A stretch of DNA of 64,000 nt. Origin: Viola odorata. Lineage: Eukaryota > Streptophyta > Magnoliopsida > Malpighiales > Violaceae. Both the position numbers and the translations under genes were made by a program. The DNA lies in assembly GCA_963691705.1 (NCBI GenBank), contig OY829542.1, positions 63,016,427-63,080,426 on the forward strand, given 5' to 3'. Positions 52,026-64,000 of the stretch are shown one piece after another; the stretch's first letter is position 1, and each line of letters begins with the position of its first letter. The notes beneath the pieces are model-generated. The model did no database searches and was not told where the DNA came from. It saw nothing but the letters and a program-made list of their open reading frames with translations.

Positions 52026-53104
52026 TGAGTAAGTGAACGAAGTGACATGACACACCGGATACACTTTATGATTACTCGAATACATAACGTATACCTAGTT
52101 GCTTTAGTTGGATTTTGGGCCATAATAAGTCCCATCACCCCTCGCACGCCTACGGATTTTGGGCATGTCTATGATTCCTACTCCAACTCAGCCGTACACA
52201 GACGAGTTCTAGCGAAAACAATTTGCCACTTTCTATCGTGGCATCATGTACAAAATGAAAACGTGCACTTCCCGTTGTATTTGCTCTTTCTTTTTTTCCT
52301 TTCTAGAGGAATAATTTTTTGCTACTTGGTAGTCTTATATAATATATTTATTTCCAACTATATAATAAAAAGAAACTTTTCTTATATTAGCTGGACCCTA
52401 TAGGTTATGGCGTTACGAAACCCAATTCAACATGTAAGAGGTTGATTCGCATGTGCTAATAAATGCAGAGCTAATAACATATTTTGTTCTTTTGTGGTCA
52501 ATCAGTTAATTTATTATGATCCTTTTTCTTTACTAAGTTTGTGAGGAGTGCTAAATATTTTCTTTTTATTGTCTTCTCTTTTCCTCTCTTTATTGCGGTG
52601 ACATATGTCTTTGTAATTTGTCGGTGATTTTTTTATTCTCTCTCCTTTTTTAATAATTTATTTTCATCTTTTTATATTCATATTTTTAAAAACAAGTAAT
52701 ACTAAAAACCAATTCAAACAAACTTGTTAAAAAAAATACTTAATAAATTAATTATAAGGAAAAAAAATTAAAAAAATATTATTTCAACATAAAATCTACA
52801 CTAACATGACACATGTTATCACATTAGAAATAAGGAGAAGGTATTTAACATTTTTCTCATTTAGTATGCGTGTAAAATGATTAATTTTGTTATTTTGAAA
52901 AAAGAAATCGGCGTGTCAGTTTCGTACCTGTGGCATGTCATTCGACATGGTTTTGAAATTTGCAATTTAAACTTTTAAAAAATTGCAATATATATGGTCA
53001 TATGTATATAAGTTTTTCTCATTGTATAAAAATAAGACTGGACTCGCCAATTCTAGAATTTGGTTATCCAAAGCTCAAAAAGTTTCTATTAGTGTTCCGA
53101 ACTA
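52026..53104. other. Gene-poor AT-rich region
   Basis: A 118-aa open frame at 52047-52403 has no recognisable domain and includes low-complexity hydrophobic sequence. No gene called. Confidence 0.35.
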
Positions 53105-54138
53105 CTCCCTCCGTCCATAAATAATGGACGCGAGAGAGTGAATCACAGGTTTTAAAAAACCTGACATTGTTGTCAACTGTGGGTCGGATCGTGTCTGTGG
53201 GCTCCACATTTAACCTTCTTCTTCCTTCGTTCTTTATTTTTCTCTGCTTCCCTTTCCTTTATTTTTCTCCCAAAATTAAGCGCAAATTGAGCACAAATCG
53301 ACAGTAAATTAAGCACAAACCGGCCACAAGATTAAGCGCAAATTGACAGCAAGATTAAGAACAAATTCGACCACAAGATTAAGCACAAATTGACAGGAAG
53401 ATTAAGCACAAATCGACAATAAAATTAAGGACAAATTCGGCCACAAGATTAAGCGCAAATTGACAGTAAGATTAAGCACAAAATCAAACCCAAATCGAAC
53501 CGAAAATTAAACCAGAAACAACCACACAAACCCAAGAAAATTAAACAGAAACCAGCCATGAAAATCAAACAAAAACAACCACAAAATTGATGCAAAACTA
53601 GCCCAGCCCAACCACAAAATTGACGCAATTAAACAACAATTAAACCCATACCAAAACCAGTAGCCAATCAAACGCCAAACTCAACCAATCAAAGTAGAAA
53701 CGAAGTAGATTTGAAGCAACGAAGATGAAAAGGAAGAACAAAAGGAAAGAGAAGGGAACACTAACCCATTCATCACACCATTCTTTCGACGGCTAGATAA
53801 TCCGGGACGAACACCAGCCCAATCATCAAAATAAACACCCTCCAAATTTGTTTTATTTTTCCTTTTGAGAATGAAGGAGGAGAAGATGGAGAAAAAGGGT
53901 GTCAGAGACAACTGAAACCCTCTTTTCCATGTCCCCCAAAAATTTCAAATGCCTCCCTTTGATTTTTTAGTTTCCCTTTTTTGCCCCAGTATGACGCGAT
54001 GCTCGAGCACTAAACGACGGGTCGTTTAAGGGCATTTTTGTCTAAACGCAAAGTTAAAAGACACAGTTGCCAATGACGTCAATTAAAAAAGGACAGCATT
54101 TTTGAGCTAAAACGTCTATTATTTATAGACAGAGGGAG
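53105..54138. mobile_element. 1.03-kb Stowaway/mariner-like non-autonomous element with internal repeats
   Basis: The left end CTCCCTCCGTCCATAAATAA (continuing TGGACG) is mirrored by the right end CGTCTATTATTTATAGACAG (continuing AGGGAG), flanked by TA. Unusually for this class the interior (about 53278-53490) carries a tandem array of units near 23 bp alternating AAATTGACAG.AAGATTAAGC and AAATTCGGCCACAAGATTAA. No transposase frame was seen. Confidence 0.85.
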
Positions 54139-54140
54139 TA

Positions 54141-55043
54141 TATACGAGTGATTAAATAAATAATTAAAATAGAATGTGGTTAAATAAATTAATTAAGTAA
54201 ATGGAGAAATATCATTAATTAATTTAACCTATTCTTTACATTTTTTATTAGCAAATCTCTTTCTTTGGAATAAAACTCATGAAAGAGTACGAGAAAGCAC
54301 AACCTATTCTTTACATAGTAAGTACTACTTCAATTTAATTGGAGTTTTGCCTATAAAATAATTAATTGGAGTTCAAGAGATAAAATAAAAGTGGTAGAAC
54401 TAAAAATACTCCTCTCTACTTGGAATTTGACTATTGCATGCGTACACGCTTTCTCCCGTCATTTCGTCCGCGCGATGATGAAAGCTTGCGCGTGGCCCAA
54501 TGGAATGCATTCATAAAAAAAATAGTTGGTAAATTACAGAAAAAAAATCTTATAGTTTATAAAATAATTTACGTATTTTTCTTTTATAGATTAAAAATGT
54601 GCAATATAAAACGTGTAATTTTCTCAAAATTACAATTTAACCTTTATATTTAAGAAAATAACAAAACTATTCACATATAAGTAACTACTATGGAGATGTC
54701 AATTCTCATTACAACTTATTCACGTCACCTTCGCTATAAGATCCACCATATTATGAAATAACTACATATTTAATTGAATTTTTCATTTAGTATCATTTTG
54801 GTGTAATTAATTTTTGGTTACTATTCTGGTGACTTCTTAATAAAATTACAACTAAAATCCAAAAAAGAAAAAAATTACTTCCTTGGTTGTAAAAAAAAAT
54901 CAATTGGGCCTCTATGTCAATGTTTGCAGCATTGATTTAACCAAGTCGATAGTGATTAATTGTTGAAGTCCAGAAGATCATGAAATCTTTTTGTGCTACA
55001 ATGATACAATCTCTTCTTCTTCTTTTCTTTTTGCAACTTAATA
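54141..55043. other. Gene-poor AT-rich region
   Basis: No gene or defined repeat recognised. Confidence 0.35.
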
Positions 55044-55303
55044 CTCTCTTCGGTCTGAATTAAATGACGTTTTAGCATTTACTTTTACTGTTTCGACACG
55101 TATCTTAAAGCGGCCGGAATAGTTACTATTTAAGACAATTTTGCCTCTAATTTTTTCTCGGAAGTACGTTAAGGATTAACGTACGTTCGAAAAAAAGTAC
55201 GGATTTTTTTGGGGTCAAATAGTGAGTCATCCGGCCTCCTCAATATGCTTTCCCTACTGAATATTGGGATGCGAGGAACTCATTTAATTCGTGCCAGAGG
55301 GAG
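55044..55303 (+). mobile_element. Stowaway-like MITE, copy 3
   Basis: 260 bp, same orientation and interior as the copy at 17328 (GACGTTTTAGCATTTACTTT, AAGGATTAACGTACGTTCGA, TAGTGAGTCATCCGGCCTCC). The left terminus has decayed to CTCTCTTCGG; the right end GAGGGAG and the flanking TA are retained. Confidence 0.88.
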
Positions 55304-55430
55304 TAATTAGGATTTGAGTTGAGCTCATGTTGTAGGAGAGCGAGAATGAACAAAGGTATCATTGTTTTCTTTCTGATCATTAACAAAGATATCCGTCCAT
55401 ACTTGAATTTCAGCTCTTTAATGTCTAGTA

Positions 55431-55690
55431 CTCCCTCCGGTCCGAAATGTATGACGTTTTAGTATTTGCTTTTACTGTTTCGGAACGTATCTTAAGACGA
55501 CCGGAACAGTCACTATTTGAGACAATTTTGCCCCGAATTTTTTCTCGGAAGTACGTTAAGGATTAACGTACGTTCGAAAAAATGTACGGAATTTTTTGGG
55601 GTCAAATAGTGCCTCATTCGGCTTCCTCGATATACGTTTCCTACTGAATATTGGGATGTGAGGAAGTCATACATTTCGGATCAGAGGGAA
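55431..55690 (+). mobile_element. Stowaway-like MITE, copy 4
   Basis: 260 bp, only 127 bp from copy 3 and in the same orientation. The left end CTCCCTCCGGTCCGAAATGT is identical to that of copy 1. The right end is GAGGGAA with one change and is flanked by TA. Confidence 0.88.
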
Positions 55691-55692
55691 TA

Positions 55693-58600
55693 CATGGCTA
55701 CATTTTTTTTTTCAAAAAACAAAAAGATCTTTCATTAAAAAATAAAATAAAATAATCTTTTGATCAAAAGCCTTCAAACAGAGAAGAAGAAGAAAAAGTC
55801 AGTAGGTGCCATACATCAAAGCAAGTTGCAAGAATTTCAAGCCATCTCCAGCTCCATCCAGCTAGTGGCTCCTGTAGCTATGCACCTACTTAGTTAGCAA
55901 TAAGACTCCAAGAGCAGCTCTATGAAAAAAAATCCGAAACTCGAAAATTTGATCCAAAATCAATTCGAAAAATTGGGTACTTAAATCAAAAAACGGCAAA
56001 AGGAATCTGATCTGAAAATGAACCGGATTTTTTTTTTTGAGTATTGGGTACCTGATCTGAAAATAATTGGATACCTAAATAACCTAAATTGAACCAATCT
56101 GAATGTCAATTGATTTAAACCGGAAAAAAAAAACCCTAAAAAAACTCAATCCAATTTTACTGTTTAGAGGAAAAATATAAATTATCAACACCATATAAAA
56201 TAATTAAATTATTATAACAATATTTAATTTAAAAAATAACTAATTAATTAATATAGTCGTTTAATCATTAATTAATTCACAAAGTGGAAAATTTATATTT
56301 ATGATAATTAAATGATATTTTAGATAATTTATTAGTTAATATAATTACATTAGTTAAGATTTTTTCTATACTAATTTATGTGATTTAAAAAAAATGTGGA
56401 TGTGAAATACTTTAATATTACAATAATATTTAATTATAAAAAAAATAAATTTATCATATTAAGCAAACTAAAAAAGATAGTAAAAAATACAAGAAATGAG
56501 TTGATAAAAAATGACCAAACTAGAAAATCAAACTCAATTACGAAAATAACTCGATTGATTTAATTGGTTTGATTTTAAGAACCCAAAATTTCAAATTGAA
56601 ACTCGTGTCTAATATAACCGATTCATTTTATGGAACTGATCCGATTCGGTTTAATCGGGTACCCAGTTAAACGAGTACTTGGCTTGACTGGGTGGAAAGA
56701 TCAACGATCCACCAAACCAGCCAAACTGAGTAGCTGAACCGAAATTACAAACGAATCAGGTACCTAAACCAAAATCACAAACAAATTGAGTACCCTAACC
56801 GTGAACACCCCAACTAAGAGGTAGTCAAAGTGAACGTATATATAAGGAATAGTTTTTAACCGTTTGATGCAATCCTAATAAATTTAAAATTCTCTCTTTA
56901 GAGTTATGACGTTACGGAGAGGCTATAAAATGATGAACATGGTGATGGGAGGAAAGAAGAATACAAATAATTCAAGCATGTTAAGAATTGTGATCATTGA
57001 CCATTTAAAGCAACCAGTCACTTTTGATGTGATTTGATCTAGTATATTAATATCAAAATTTCTAATTTCTAATTCACTTTTTTCTTTTTTTGTGGTATTA
57101 ATTTTATAGCGGATAATTTATTTTTTTAATATATTTTATTCTTATTCTTAAATGTAAATCTACTTTGCATAATATATTCTCATCCAATCATTCACATATG
57201 TCAATTCATAGCTAAAAAGACAATTATATCATAAGTGATTAGTCACTTTAAACGGTCAATATTATTTATAAATTGCCGATATATATAACGTGTAAATTCT
57301 GGCAACTCATTAAGAAATGGGATTTTGGGTCCGCCTCGATCAATACCATGAGATTAGATGAGACCATTCTAATGCATAAAAAGAAAAGGATGATAAGAAA
57401 GAAATGATGCTTATTTCTTTTGTCTTCATTTACGAATTTCCTTGTTTTTTCAGCTGTGTCATGTTCTTCGTAGAGTAGGCGCCTACTAGTACTACACACG
57501 ACTGAATAAGATTGAAAGCTCTTGGTTTTGGGTTCGGGGACTCTACGTTCCACGCGGAATTGCTAGTCGCTCTTTTCTTTCCAGCGTAGGAGGCGGAGAG
57601 TGTTGATCAACTTTTATTTTTATTTTTTACTTTCCATATATGATAAAATGGTAATTAATTAAATAAATAATTTTGAGGAAAAAAGGTGAAAAAAATGTGG
57701 CAGCCAGCAATAACTCTTATAATTATATTATGCAAGGTTGTTAAACTCGAGATTTTAACTAAAATCGAAATAGTTAGGTAAAATCAGAAACATAAAATAA
57801 AAATGTAAAATTGTAAGAGTTTATAAATTATAGTTAAGTGCGTATTTTACTAGATATCTAATCCAATACTAAAATTTTCTAACACGCGGAAACATAGACT
57901 TACAAATTTTTATTTTTAGTTGAAAATATGACATTGAACACCATAATTTTAAGACTCAATTTTTGCATGAAAAATCAAAGTGTCAAAAAGATGCTCAATC
58001 ATACCTTTTTGTTGAAAAATAAAACAAAAATAAACTTGTAAAATCGTAAAATTCTACTCGATATTAAGAGTTGACTTTAGTTTTTAGTGAGATTTTATCA
58101 ATAAGCTTTTATAAAAGAGTCAACACGTTTTGCAAAGTTAGACTCGTAAAAACGTACATGAATCTTTGTTTATAAATAAATTAAGTTACTAGCTCTTAAG
58201 TTATTTTACATTCTAAATGCATGGTAGAGAAGCTAGATGAGTTGGATATTATTGTAATTTGCATAGAAGTGTTTGATGTCTAGCATGTTGTTTTCGCGCG
58301 TTGATTGTTGTTTTTTATTGACTATGTGTGCATTCCTTTTTCTTCAATTAAGATTTTGGCAATGATTTGGGATTTGGATTTCCTACCTACTCCCTGCATT
58401 ATATTAATTATAAGTCGTTTGACTTTATGACACGTATATTAAAAAAATCGGATAATTTACTGTTTAATTCCAAAAAAATTCATACTATTTTGTCAATAGA
58501 TTATAAATTACAAAAAATAGTATAAAGAAAATAAATTATATATTAAAAAATATATCGCAATAAATATGTTGGTCTTAGTAGTCTTCTTCCCTTTGGCCTA

Positions 58601-59260
58601 AATTTTCAATTCTATCGTTCGGTGATTAAGCAAGAAATTGAAGTGTTTTTTACACATACAAGTTACCACCGACATTTTGACCACAAGAAAATAGTAGTAA
58701 TCCGTCGACGCCATTCTAATTATTCGTTTTTTAATTCTATTCTATTTAACGTGTTTCTTGGAAAATAAATTGTGTTGAATAGAAAAAACCAAAGTTGACA
58801 TTTTCGATCATGCAATAACATTTTTCATAAAAAGATAATTTTAACATTATGTATATGAATATATGCTTCTTATTTTTAATTAATTACTCATTTTCTAATT
58901 TGAATTTTTTTTTATTGTTTGTAAATTATTCTAGTGTTTTTTTCTATTTTACACAAATAAATCAAAAATATGTAACATTTTGCATTTCTTAATAAAAGAG
59001 GAGAGAAAATAACTTGATTATAGTTTTATTTCCTAGTAAAACAAAATTGCGTGGAAGGAAAAACATATGAAACTACAAAAATGTCTTCTGTTGGGCTTTC
59101 GGACACAACCCACAAGAAGCCCATTGGACCTGAATACATTTGATTTTGACCCAAACCCAGTACCTTTCCTGACAATGTTCAAATCCCCAAATCGCGCCAT
59201 CATTTTGTCGTTCTGTTTCTCCGGTTTGAACTCCACTTACTGCACAAAATCAAAAACAAA
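55693..59260. other. Gene-poor region before SPO11-2
   Basis: No intact gene across 3.5 kb. From 55915 to 56815 there are many repeats of AACCGAA/GATTCGGTTT-like sequence, probably a decayed transposon. A 95-aa minus-strand frame at 57266-57553 has no recognisable domain. The last 200 bp (59040-59260) form the SPO11-2 leader region; no clear TATA box. Confidence 0.4.
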
Positions 59261-61695
59261 ATGGATAGTCTCTCCGGATTGTCGTTGAAAATGAAATTCT
59301 TCTCCGATCAACAGCTCTGCTACGCCGATATCCTCTCTCCTGCAGAGGTAAGCTGATACCCATCCTTTCCTTCATTAACCATTAATTGAAAAGAAGAAAA
59401 GGCTGCGTTTTACTACTTCTTTTAGTTTGTCATAATACTAATATTCTCTAATTTGATAAATTAGGTTCGAGCAAGAATCGAAGTTGCAGTTATCAATTTC
59501 CTCAAGGCCTTGACTTCTCCAGACCCAGCGATCTCCAATCTCCCACTGGTATCGGTTATATCTCTTCTTAATTTACTGATCGGGAATACTTTTTAGGTTG
59601 GAAGGAAACAGGTTGAAGCAGGTTGAAAGGAGTAAGTGTGGGGGGCATTTTGAGGAATTTACCAAAATTCCCCCCACACTTACTCCTTTCAACCTGCTTC
59701 AACCTGTTTCCTTTCAACCTGTTTAGCATTGCTTTACTGATATGTTCCACTTTTTTTTTCTTTTCTTAGAGTGATTTAGTTTTGAAATTTGAATTATTAA
59801 CTTAGTTTTTTTAAAATTTTGGTAGATAAGAAGAGATTCGAGTAATCGGCGAGTAAGCCAAGGATTGTTGAGTGATGAGTCGGGTATATTTCTCTCGCAC
59901 TCGTTTTGCACAAGGTCTTTGATGAGACCTAACACAGCTAAAGCCTTTGTTAGAGGTAATCGATTTGTCGAAATTTCGTGTTTTATGGAGTGGGTTGGTG
60001 AAATCGAGTTCAAAAACCTCGTTGGGTGGAAGGAATCTTTTTTTTTTTGCATGATTGAATTGGAACATTTTTTGTTTTGTTTTGTGTGGGATATGCAGTG
60101 TGGAAGGTGATGGAGGTGTGCTTGCAGATTCTGGTGAAGGAGAAGCGGGTGACGCAGAGAGAATTGTTCTATAAGTTGCTCTGTGATGCCCCAGATTATT
60201 TCTCATCACAGGAGCAAGTTAATAGGGTAATCCAAGGTCTCTTTCATGATTCCTGCTTCTTCCAGCAAAAAACTTAATTATCTCTAGTTGGTTGTCAATT
60301 AATGAGTTTATGGGCTTCTAATTATGTGTGATACAGATGTTGTAGCCTTGCTTCGATGCAGCCGCTACAGCCTTGGAATCTTGGCGTCTAGTAGAGGCAT
60401 GGTTGCTGGGCGCCTGTTGCTGCAGGTACATTGTTATTTATTTTTCTTAGTTTGTTGTGCTTTTTGCTCTTTATATTATTGATTCGCAAAACCTGGTTCT
60501 TTCCTCTTTCCCTTTAAAACATGTGATAGGAGCCAGGGCAAGAAGTTTTGGATTGTTCTGAATGTGGGTCTTCTGGGTATGCTGTTTCTGGTGACTTGAA
60601 TTTGTTAGATAGTTTGATCATGAAAACAGATGCACGGTATATTATAGTTGTGGAGAAGGTATTTGGTTATTGTGTTTTATAGTGTCTAACATTTTCACAA
60701 TGGATTCCTGATTTTTCATTCCAAGTAATAATCTGCTGTTTTTGCAGCATGCAATATTCCAGCGATTGGCTGAGGATCGTGTATTTGATCAGATTCCAAG
60801 CATTCTCATCACAGCTAAAGGATACCCAGATCTAGCTACAAGGTTACACGTCTGTTTTTTCATGTCGACATTTTACAGTCTCTGTTAATCTGTTGTTCAA
60901 TTGGTTAACTTTAATGAGAACAATCAAGTACTATATTTCCTACAGGTTTCTTCTTCATCGAATGAGCCGAGCTTTTCCTGACTTGCCAATATTTGCATTG
61001 GTTGACTGGTAAGGGATGCTCTGCAGTCTGTATATGCAATGGCTGGATACTCATATTTTGTGTTTGCACTTAATTCCTGGTAGAGCCGTGTCTTTGATCC
61101 AAATCGCTAGCTTCGTATCCTGTTAAAAGAAAACAAGAACTTAATTCCTGTATTTGATGATCTTACAAGGAACCCAGCAGGACTAGCTATTCTGTGCACC
61201 TTCAAGTATGGAAGCATAGGGATGGGTCTCGAGGCATACAGATACGGTGCTCTCTTGCTTTGTACTTCTAAGTTTTACACATATTCTTCATATTGCGTAA
61301 CATCATCTAAATGTGTTCTTCCTGTCATTCAGCGTGCAATGTGAAGTGGTTAGGTGTGCACGGGGATGATCTTCAGCTGATACCTGAACAATCTCTCGTC
61401 CCATTGAACCTGAAGGACCTGAAGATTGCTAAAAGCTTGACGTCCTTGGAACTTTTGCCGGTACAGTAACTACAAACTTTTCAACTGACATACCAGTTAC
61501 TCTTTTTCGATTATGAAAGGAAAATCGAGATATTTATCAAGCCTAAATGATGCTCGACAGGAGAAACACAGAGAGGAACTGACGTTAATGGTTGAGAGAG
61601 GCAAGGGAGCAGAAATCGAGGCTCTCTACTTCCACGGATATGATTATTTGGGCAAGTACTTGGCTAAGAAAATTGTACAAGCTGACTACATTTAG
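59261..61695 (+). CDS. SPO11-2: SPO11-2, meiotic topoisomerase VI-like DNA cleavage subunit
   Basis: Predicted 384-aa nuclear protein that forms meiotic double-strand breaks together with SPO11-1 and the B-type subunit MTOPVIB. Eleven exons: 59261-59347, 59465-59548, 59826-59955, 60099-60236, 60337-60425, 60530-60658, 60748-60842, 60946-61008, 61170-61246, 61333-61460 and 61561-61695 (385 codons with stop). The winged-helix domain holds the probable catalytic tyrosine Y125 in TQRELFYKLLCDAPDYF. The Toprim domain has the metal-site residues in YIIVVEKHAIF and FALVDWNPAGLAILC, with LITAKGYPDLATR between them. LGVHGDDLQLIPEQSLVPL and IEALYFHGYDYLGKYLAKK close the protein. It starts MDSLSGLSLKMKFFSDQQL, as SPO11-2 proteins do, rather than like SPO11-1 or -3. 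All introns are GT-AG. Intron 2 contains a long hairpin. Confidence 0.96.
59595..59721. mobile_element. Near-perfect foldback element in SPO11-2 intron 2
   Basis: Two arms of about 57 bp (59595-59652 and 59664-59721) are almost exact reverse complements: left CAGGTTGAAGCAGGTTGAAA then GGAGTAAGTGTGGGGGG, right CCCCCCACACTTACTCC then TTTCAACCTGCTTCAACCTG. The loop is only about 11 bases. The arms contain repeated CAGGTTGAA. Size and structure suggest a short foldback MITE; family unknown. Confidence 0.85.
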
Positions 61696-62196
61696 GATTT
61701 GTTTGTATGTATAGCAGTACTCTTCGTATAATGTTGTTGATCACGTCGTAAATGCAGCTCACTAACACAGCAAAAGTTTTATTTCTCAGATCTAAAGTTT
61801 AAAAAAAAAATAAAAAAAACTGGATTAAGCAGACATAATTTATCATGTTACAAAAAGGAAATAAAACTAACAACTAGTATACATCATCGATTGGCTGATA
61901 GCATTCAAAAGATTTTACGAGAATAAAACAAACACATTCTGTAACAAATTATGGCAAGTTTTATACTCCAACAACAGAACTATTCTTTTTAGTTCAAAGG
62001 GATTTTTCTATATAATCATCCGTGAACGTGATACAGAGGAACCCCTAATAAATATTACACTTGATGACAAAAATGATCCATAATTGGGGACAACTCCAAT
62101 TACTATGGACGTGCACTATTATGTAAATCCAATTCTTAATCGATCGCGGCTGCAATATACAGACAGCTACATGCATCTCACTTCCAAGCCAAAATT
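61696..62196. other. Convergent intergenic region
   Basis: 500 bp between the SPO11-2 stop and the stop of the G-patch gene. It should contain both 3' untranslated regions. No other gene seen. Confidence 0.45.
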
Positions 62197-64000
62197 TCAA
62201 CCTCTTTTAGAGGAGAGGCACACTTTCTTTCCTTCTACCGAGAATTTTCGACTCCCTTCCAGCTGCATCCACCACATGTAAAATTTCAAAAATCAGAAGT
62301 GCGACAGATGAAGCAACAACAGAAGAGGCAAGCAATATGAAGCTCAATAGATGGAGAATTTGTCCATAAGTTATATATGAAGTACAAATTATTTGAAATC
62401 CATTATTTTACACACAAACACATCAGTAAAAATGATCTTTCTTTTTTTTGCTAAATCAGTAAAAATAATCTGCATTTTTTTTCCAAACGGGAAATTCTAT
62501 CCAAGAATCAATAGAAATCATTAGGGTAGTGAGTGTGGTTCAACAGTAACTAGATGACCATACCTTACGCTTCAAATGAGCAATAGCATCTCTCTTAGAA
62601 CTGAAATCTGAAAACACAGATGATGAACGTTCATCAATAAGAGCTTTCAGCTTCTTTAGCTTTAATGATTCCCCGGGTACCTGAAAAAAATCCACTTGAT
62701 CAGAGAAAATCCAATTTTCAGGTGTAAGCAGCTAGTTTGTTGCCTGTCATACCTGACGCAGAAGTTGTTTGCACAGCCTTTTCAACTTCACTTTATCCTT
62801 CTCAATTCCTTCTATGTCCTTAGCATCATTGTGTTTTCTTTTCCTCGAGGAAACACAATTAGCAGAATCCATATTATCATCACTTTCCTTGGCAACTTTT
62901 TCCACTTCTAGCATGTCATGTCTCTGATCTGCTGGGGAACCAAGATCGGCAGAATCCTCCCCATCAGCAGTAGATTCATCATCCTCCCCAGCAGAATCTC
63001 CATCATCACTGTTGCCAAAGGATGTCTTTTTCCCAGCATAATTGACACCTGCTATTTTCTTTTTGCGATCCTTGATTCCCAATCCTTGCTTCCCAGATGT
63101 GGCTTTATCCTAGACATTTAGAGAGGCAGAAAATAGTAAACATCAATAGTATTCACGAATTCTATCACTGTCCTCCCTCTCTCACACTAATCATTACAAC
63201 CATTACTTTAGTCATGATCCAAGTGTTGTTCTGACTAACACGTAATACTCTTTAAAGTACTTCACGGGAATAATAGTAAAAAGTAAACAAAGTATTCAAA
63301 GGAAAAAAATAACATACCTGGACAAGGTAGTATAGGTTCTCTTGGTCTTGTTCATGGAATGCAGTCCTCTCATATTGATTTTGTCCATCTTTATTTCTGA
63401 TAGACTTCTTTTTACTAGACTGCGCTCCAAGGAAACCTCCTGACAGAAATCCAAGTTTGAAGCCCCACCAGTCAGGAGAAACGTCTGACACAGCATTTCC
63501 TGTCACCATGTGCTAAGGTTAGTATCAGCTAAGCACAAACAAGACTATGGAATACAGTTCTTGGAAAATTATAAGTATCTGCACGTATACATGAGGATAC
63601 AGTGCCACGGACAAATATGGATCCGAAGCATCATGACACCAATTGAACAGGAGGACCATAGCTATATCCACATTCCTATAGGTAACTGATTTCCTACCAA
63701 TTAATTGTCCAAAAGTATAAAACACTAATTCCAAGGTGCCCAACAATTCTGAAATGAAACTCGTTCTCCTACATAGCTAGTTCACCTTTTGCTATATCCT
63801 TCAAGAAGTACCTGTTCAAGATTTTCCCTTATATGCATGTGACATTACATGATTAAAGACGTCACTATTGTTGGAAACCAAAATGCATAGCAGATGTTCT
63901 AATTGAGTAAAAGATTCATGTGCTATAGTTGTATGCTAAACTTCAGGATGATAACCTTGACTTTCATATGCCTCAGCTGAGTCCAGTGGTTCATCTAAAT
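62197..64000 (-). CDS. G-patch domain protein (GPATCH4/PINX1-like), 3' part only
   Basis: The gene runs off the right end of the window, so the start and the G-patch itself are not visible. Exons I can place on the minus strand: from the edge to about 63956 (reads DEPLDSAEAYESQ), 63318 to about 63512, 62753-63109, 62564-62680 and 62197-62262 (stop). The second exon gives DVSPDWWGFKLGFLSGGFLG and ends FHEQDQENLYYLVQ; the third begins DKATSGKQGLGIKDRKKKIA then GVNYAGKKTSF. These are hallmarks of plant nuclear/nucleolar G-patch proteins similar to GPATCH4. The rest is acidic and Ser-rich, followed by Lys-rich helices (SSRKRKHNDAKD, ESLKLKKLKALIDERSS, SSKRDAIAHLKRK). The acceptor of the second exon is ambiguous between two AGs (near 63513 and 63503). 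Confidence 0.8.

Noticed and set aside
55800..55900. Minus-strand frame reading GAGDGLKFLQLALMYGTY before a stop, like a protein C-terminus
   Set aside because: Too short and isolated, with in-frame stops just upstream; no parent recognised.
57266..57553. 95-aa minus-strand open frame
   Set aside because: No recognisable domain, no splice or promoter support, AT-rich surroundings.

Overview
The window is nuclear DNA of a flowering plant, most likely a eudicot. It is AT-rich, and every intact gene has several introns and a product typical of plants (a PIAL SUMO ligase, SGT1, GDH2-type glutamate dehydrogenase, a GH9 endoglucanase, a group IIe WRKY factor, SPO11-2). Non-coding DNA is littered with Stowaway-like MITEs ending in CTCCCTCC/GAGGGAG with TA target sites. 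I cannot name the species.

Layout: (1) 1.4-7.1 kb (+), an intact PIAL-type SP-RING SUMO ligase gene of 16 coding exons. (2) 7.7-8.9 kb, two broken minus-strand gene fragments, followed at 8.88-13.1 kb by a 5'-truncated, disrupted tandem copy of the PIAL gene. (3) 13.8-16.7 kb (-), SGT1. (4) 18.3-20.5 kb (+), a decayed block joining a TARBP1/TRM3-like RNA methyltransferase fragment to an SBT2-like subtilase fragment that lacks its catalytic triad segments. (5) 21.6-24.5 kb, a local satellite of about 350 bp period whose monomer is itself a dimer. (6) 28.5-32.6 kb (+), NAD glutamate dehydrogenase. (7) 33.7-35.1 kb, a terminal-inverted-repeat element with a nested MITE. (8) 36.5-39.0 kb (+), a GH9 endoglucanase. 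(9) 39.4-42.4 kb (-), PDCD2. (10) 42.5-48 kb, gene-poor repetitive DNA with another inverted-repeat element. (11) 48.0-49.2 kb (-), a WRKY22/27/29-like factor. (12) 49.3-59.2 kb, gene-poor DNA holding four MITE-type elements. (13) 59.3-61.7 kb (+), SPO11-2. (14) 62.2-64 kb (-), the 3' part of a G-patch protein gene that continues past the window end.

The genes do not form a pathway; this is an ordinary euchromatic stretch of independent genes. I rebuilt exon structures by hand from splice sites. In all six complete intact protein genes outside WRKY, and in WRKY itself, the exon lengths sum to a whole number of codons with the expected product length. I saw no evidence of a new biological system. 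The most informative oddities are the partial PIAL duplication with its neighbouring fragments, the chimeric protease/methyltransferase relic, the dimeric satellite, repeat arrays inside a GDH intron, a near-perfect hairpin in a SPO11-2 intron, and two inferred GC-AG introns.
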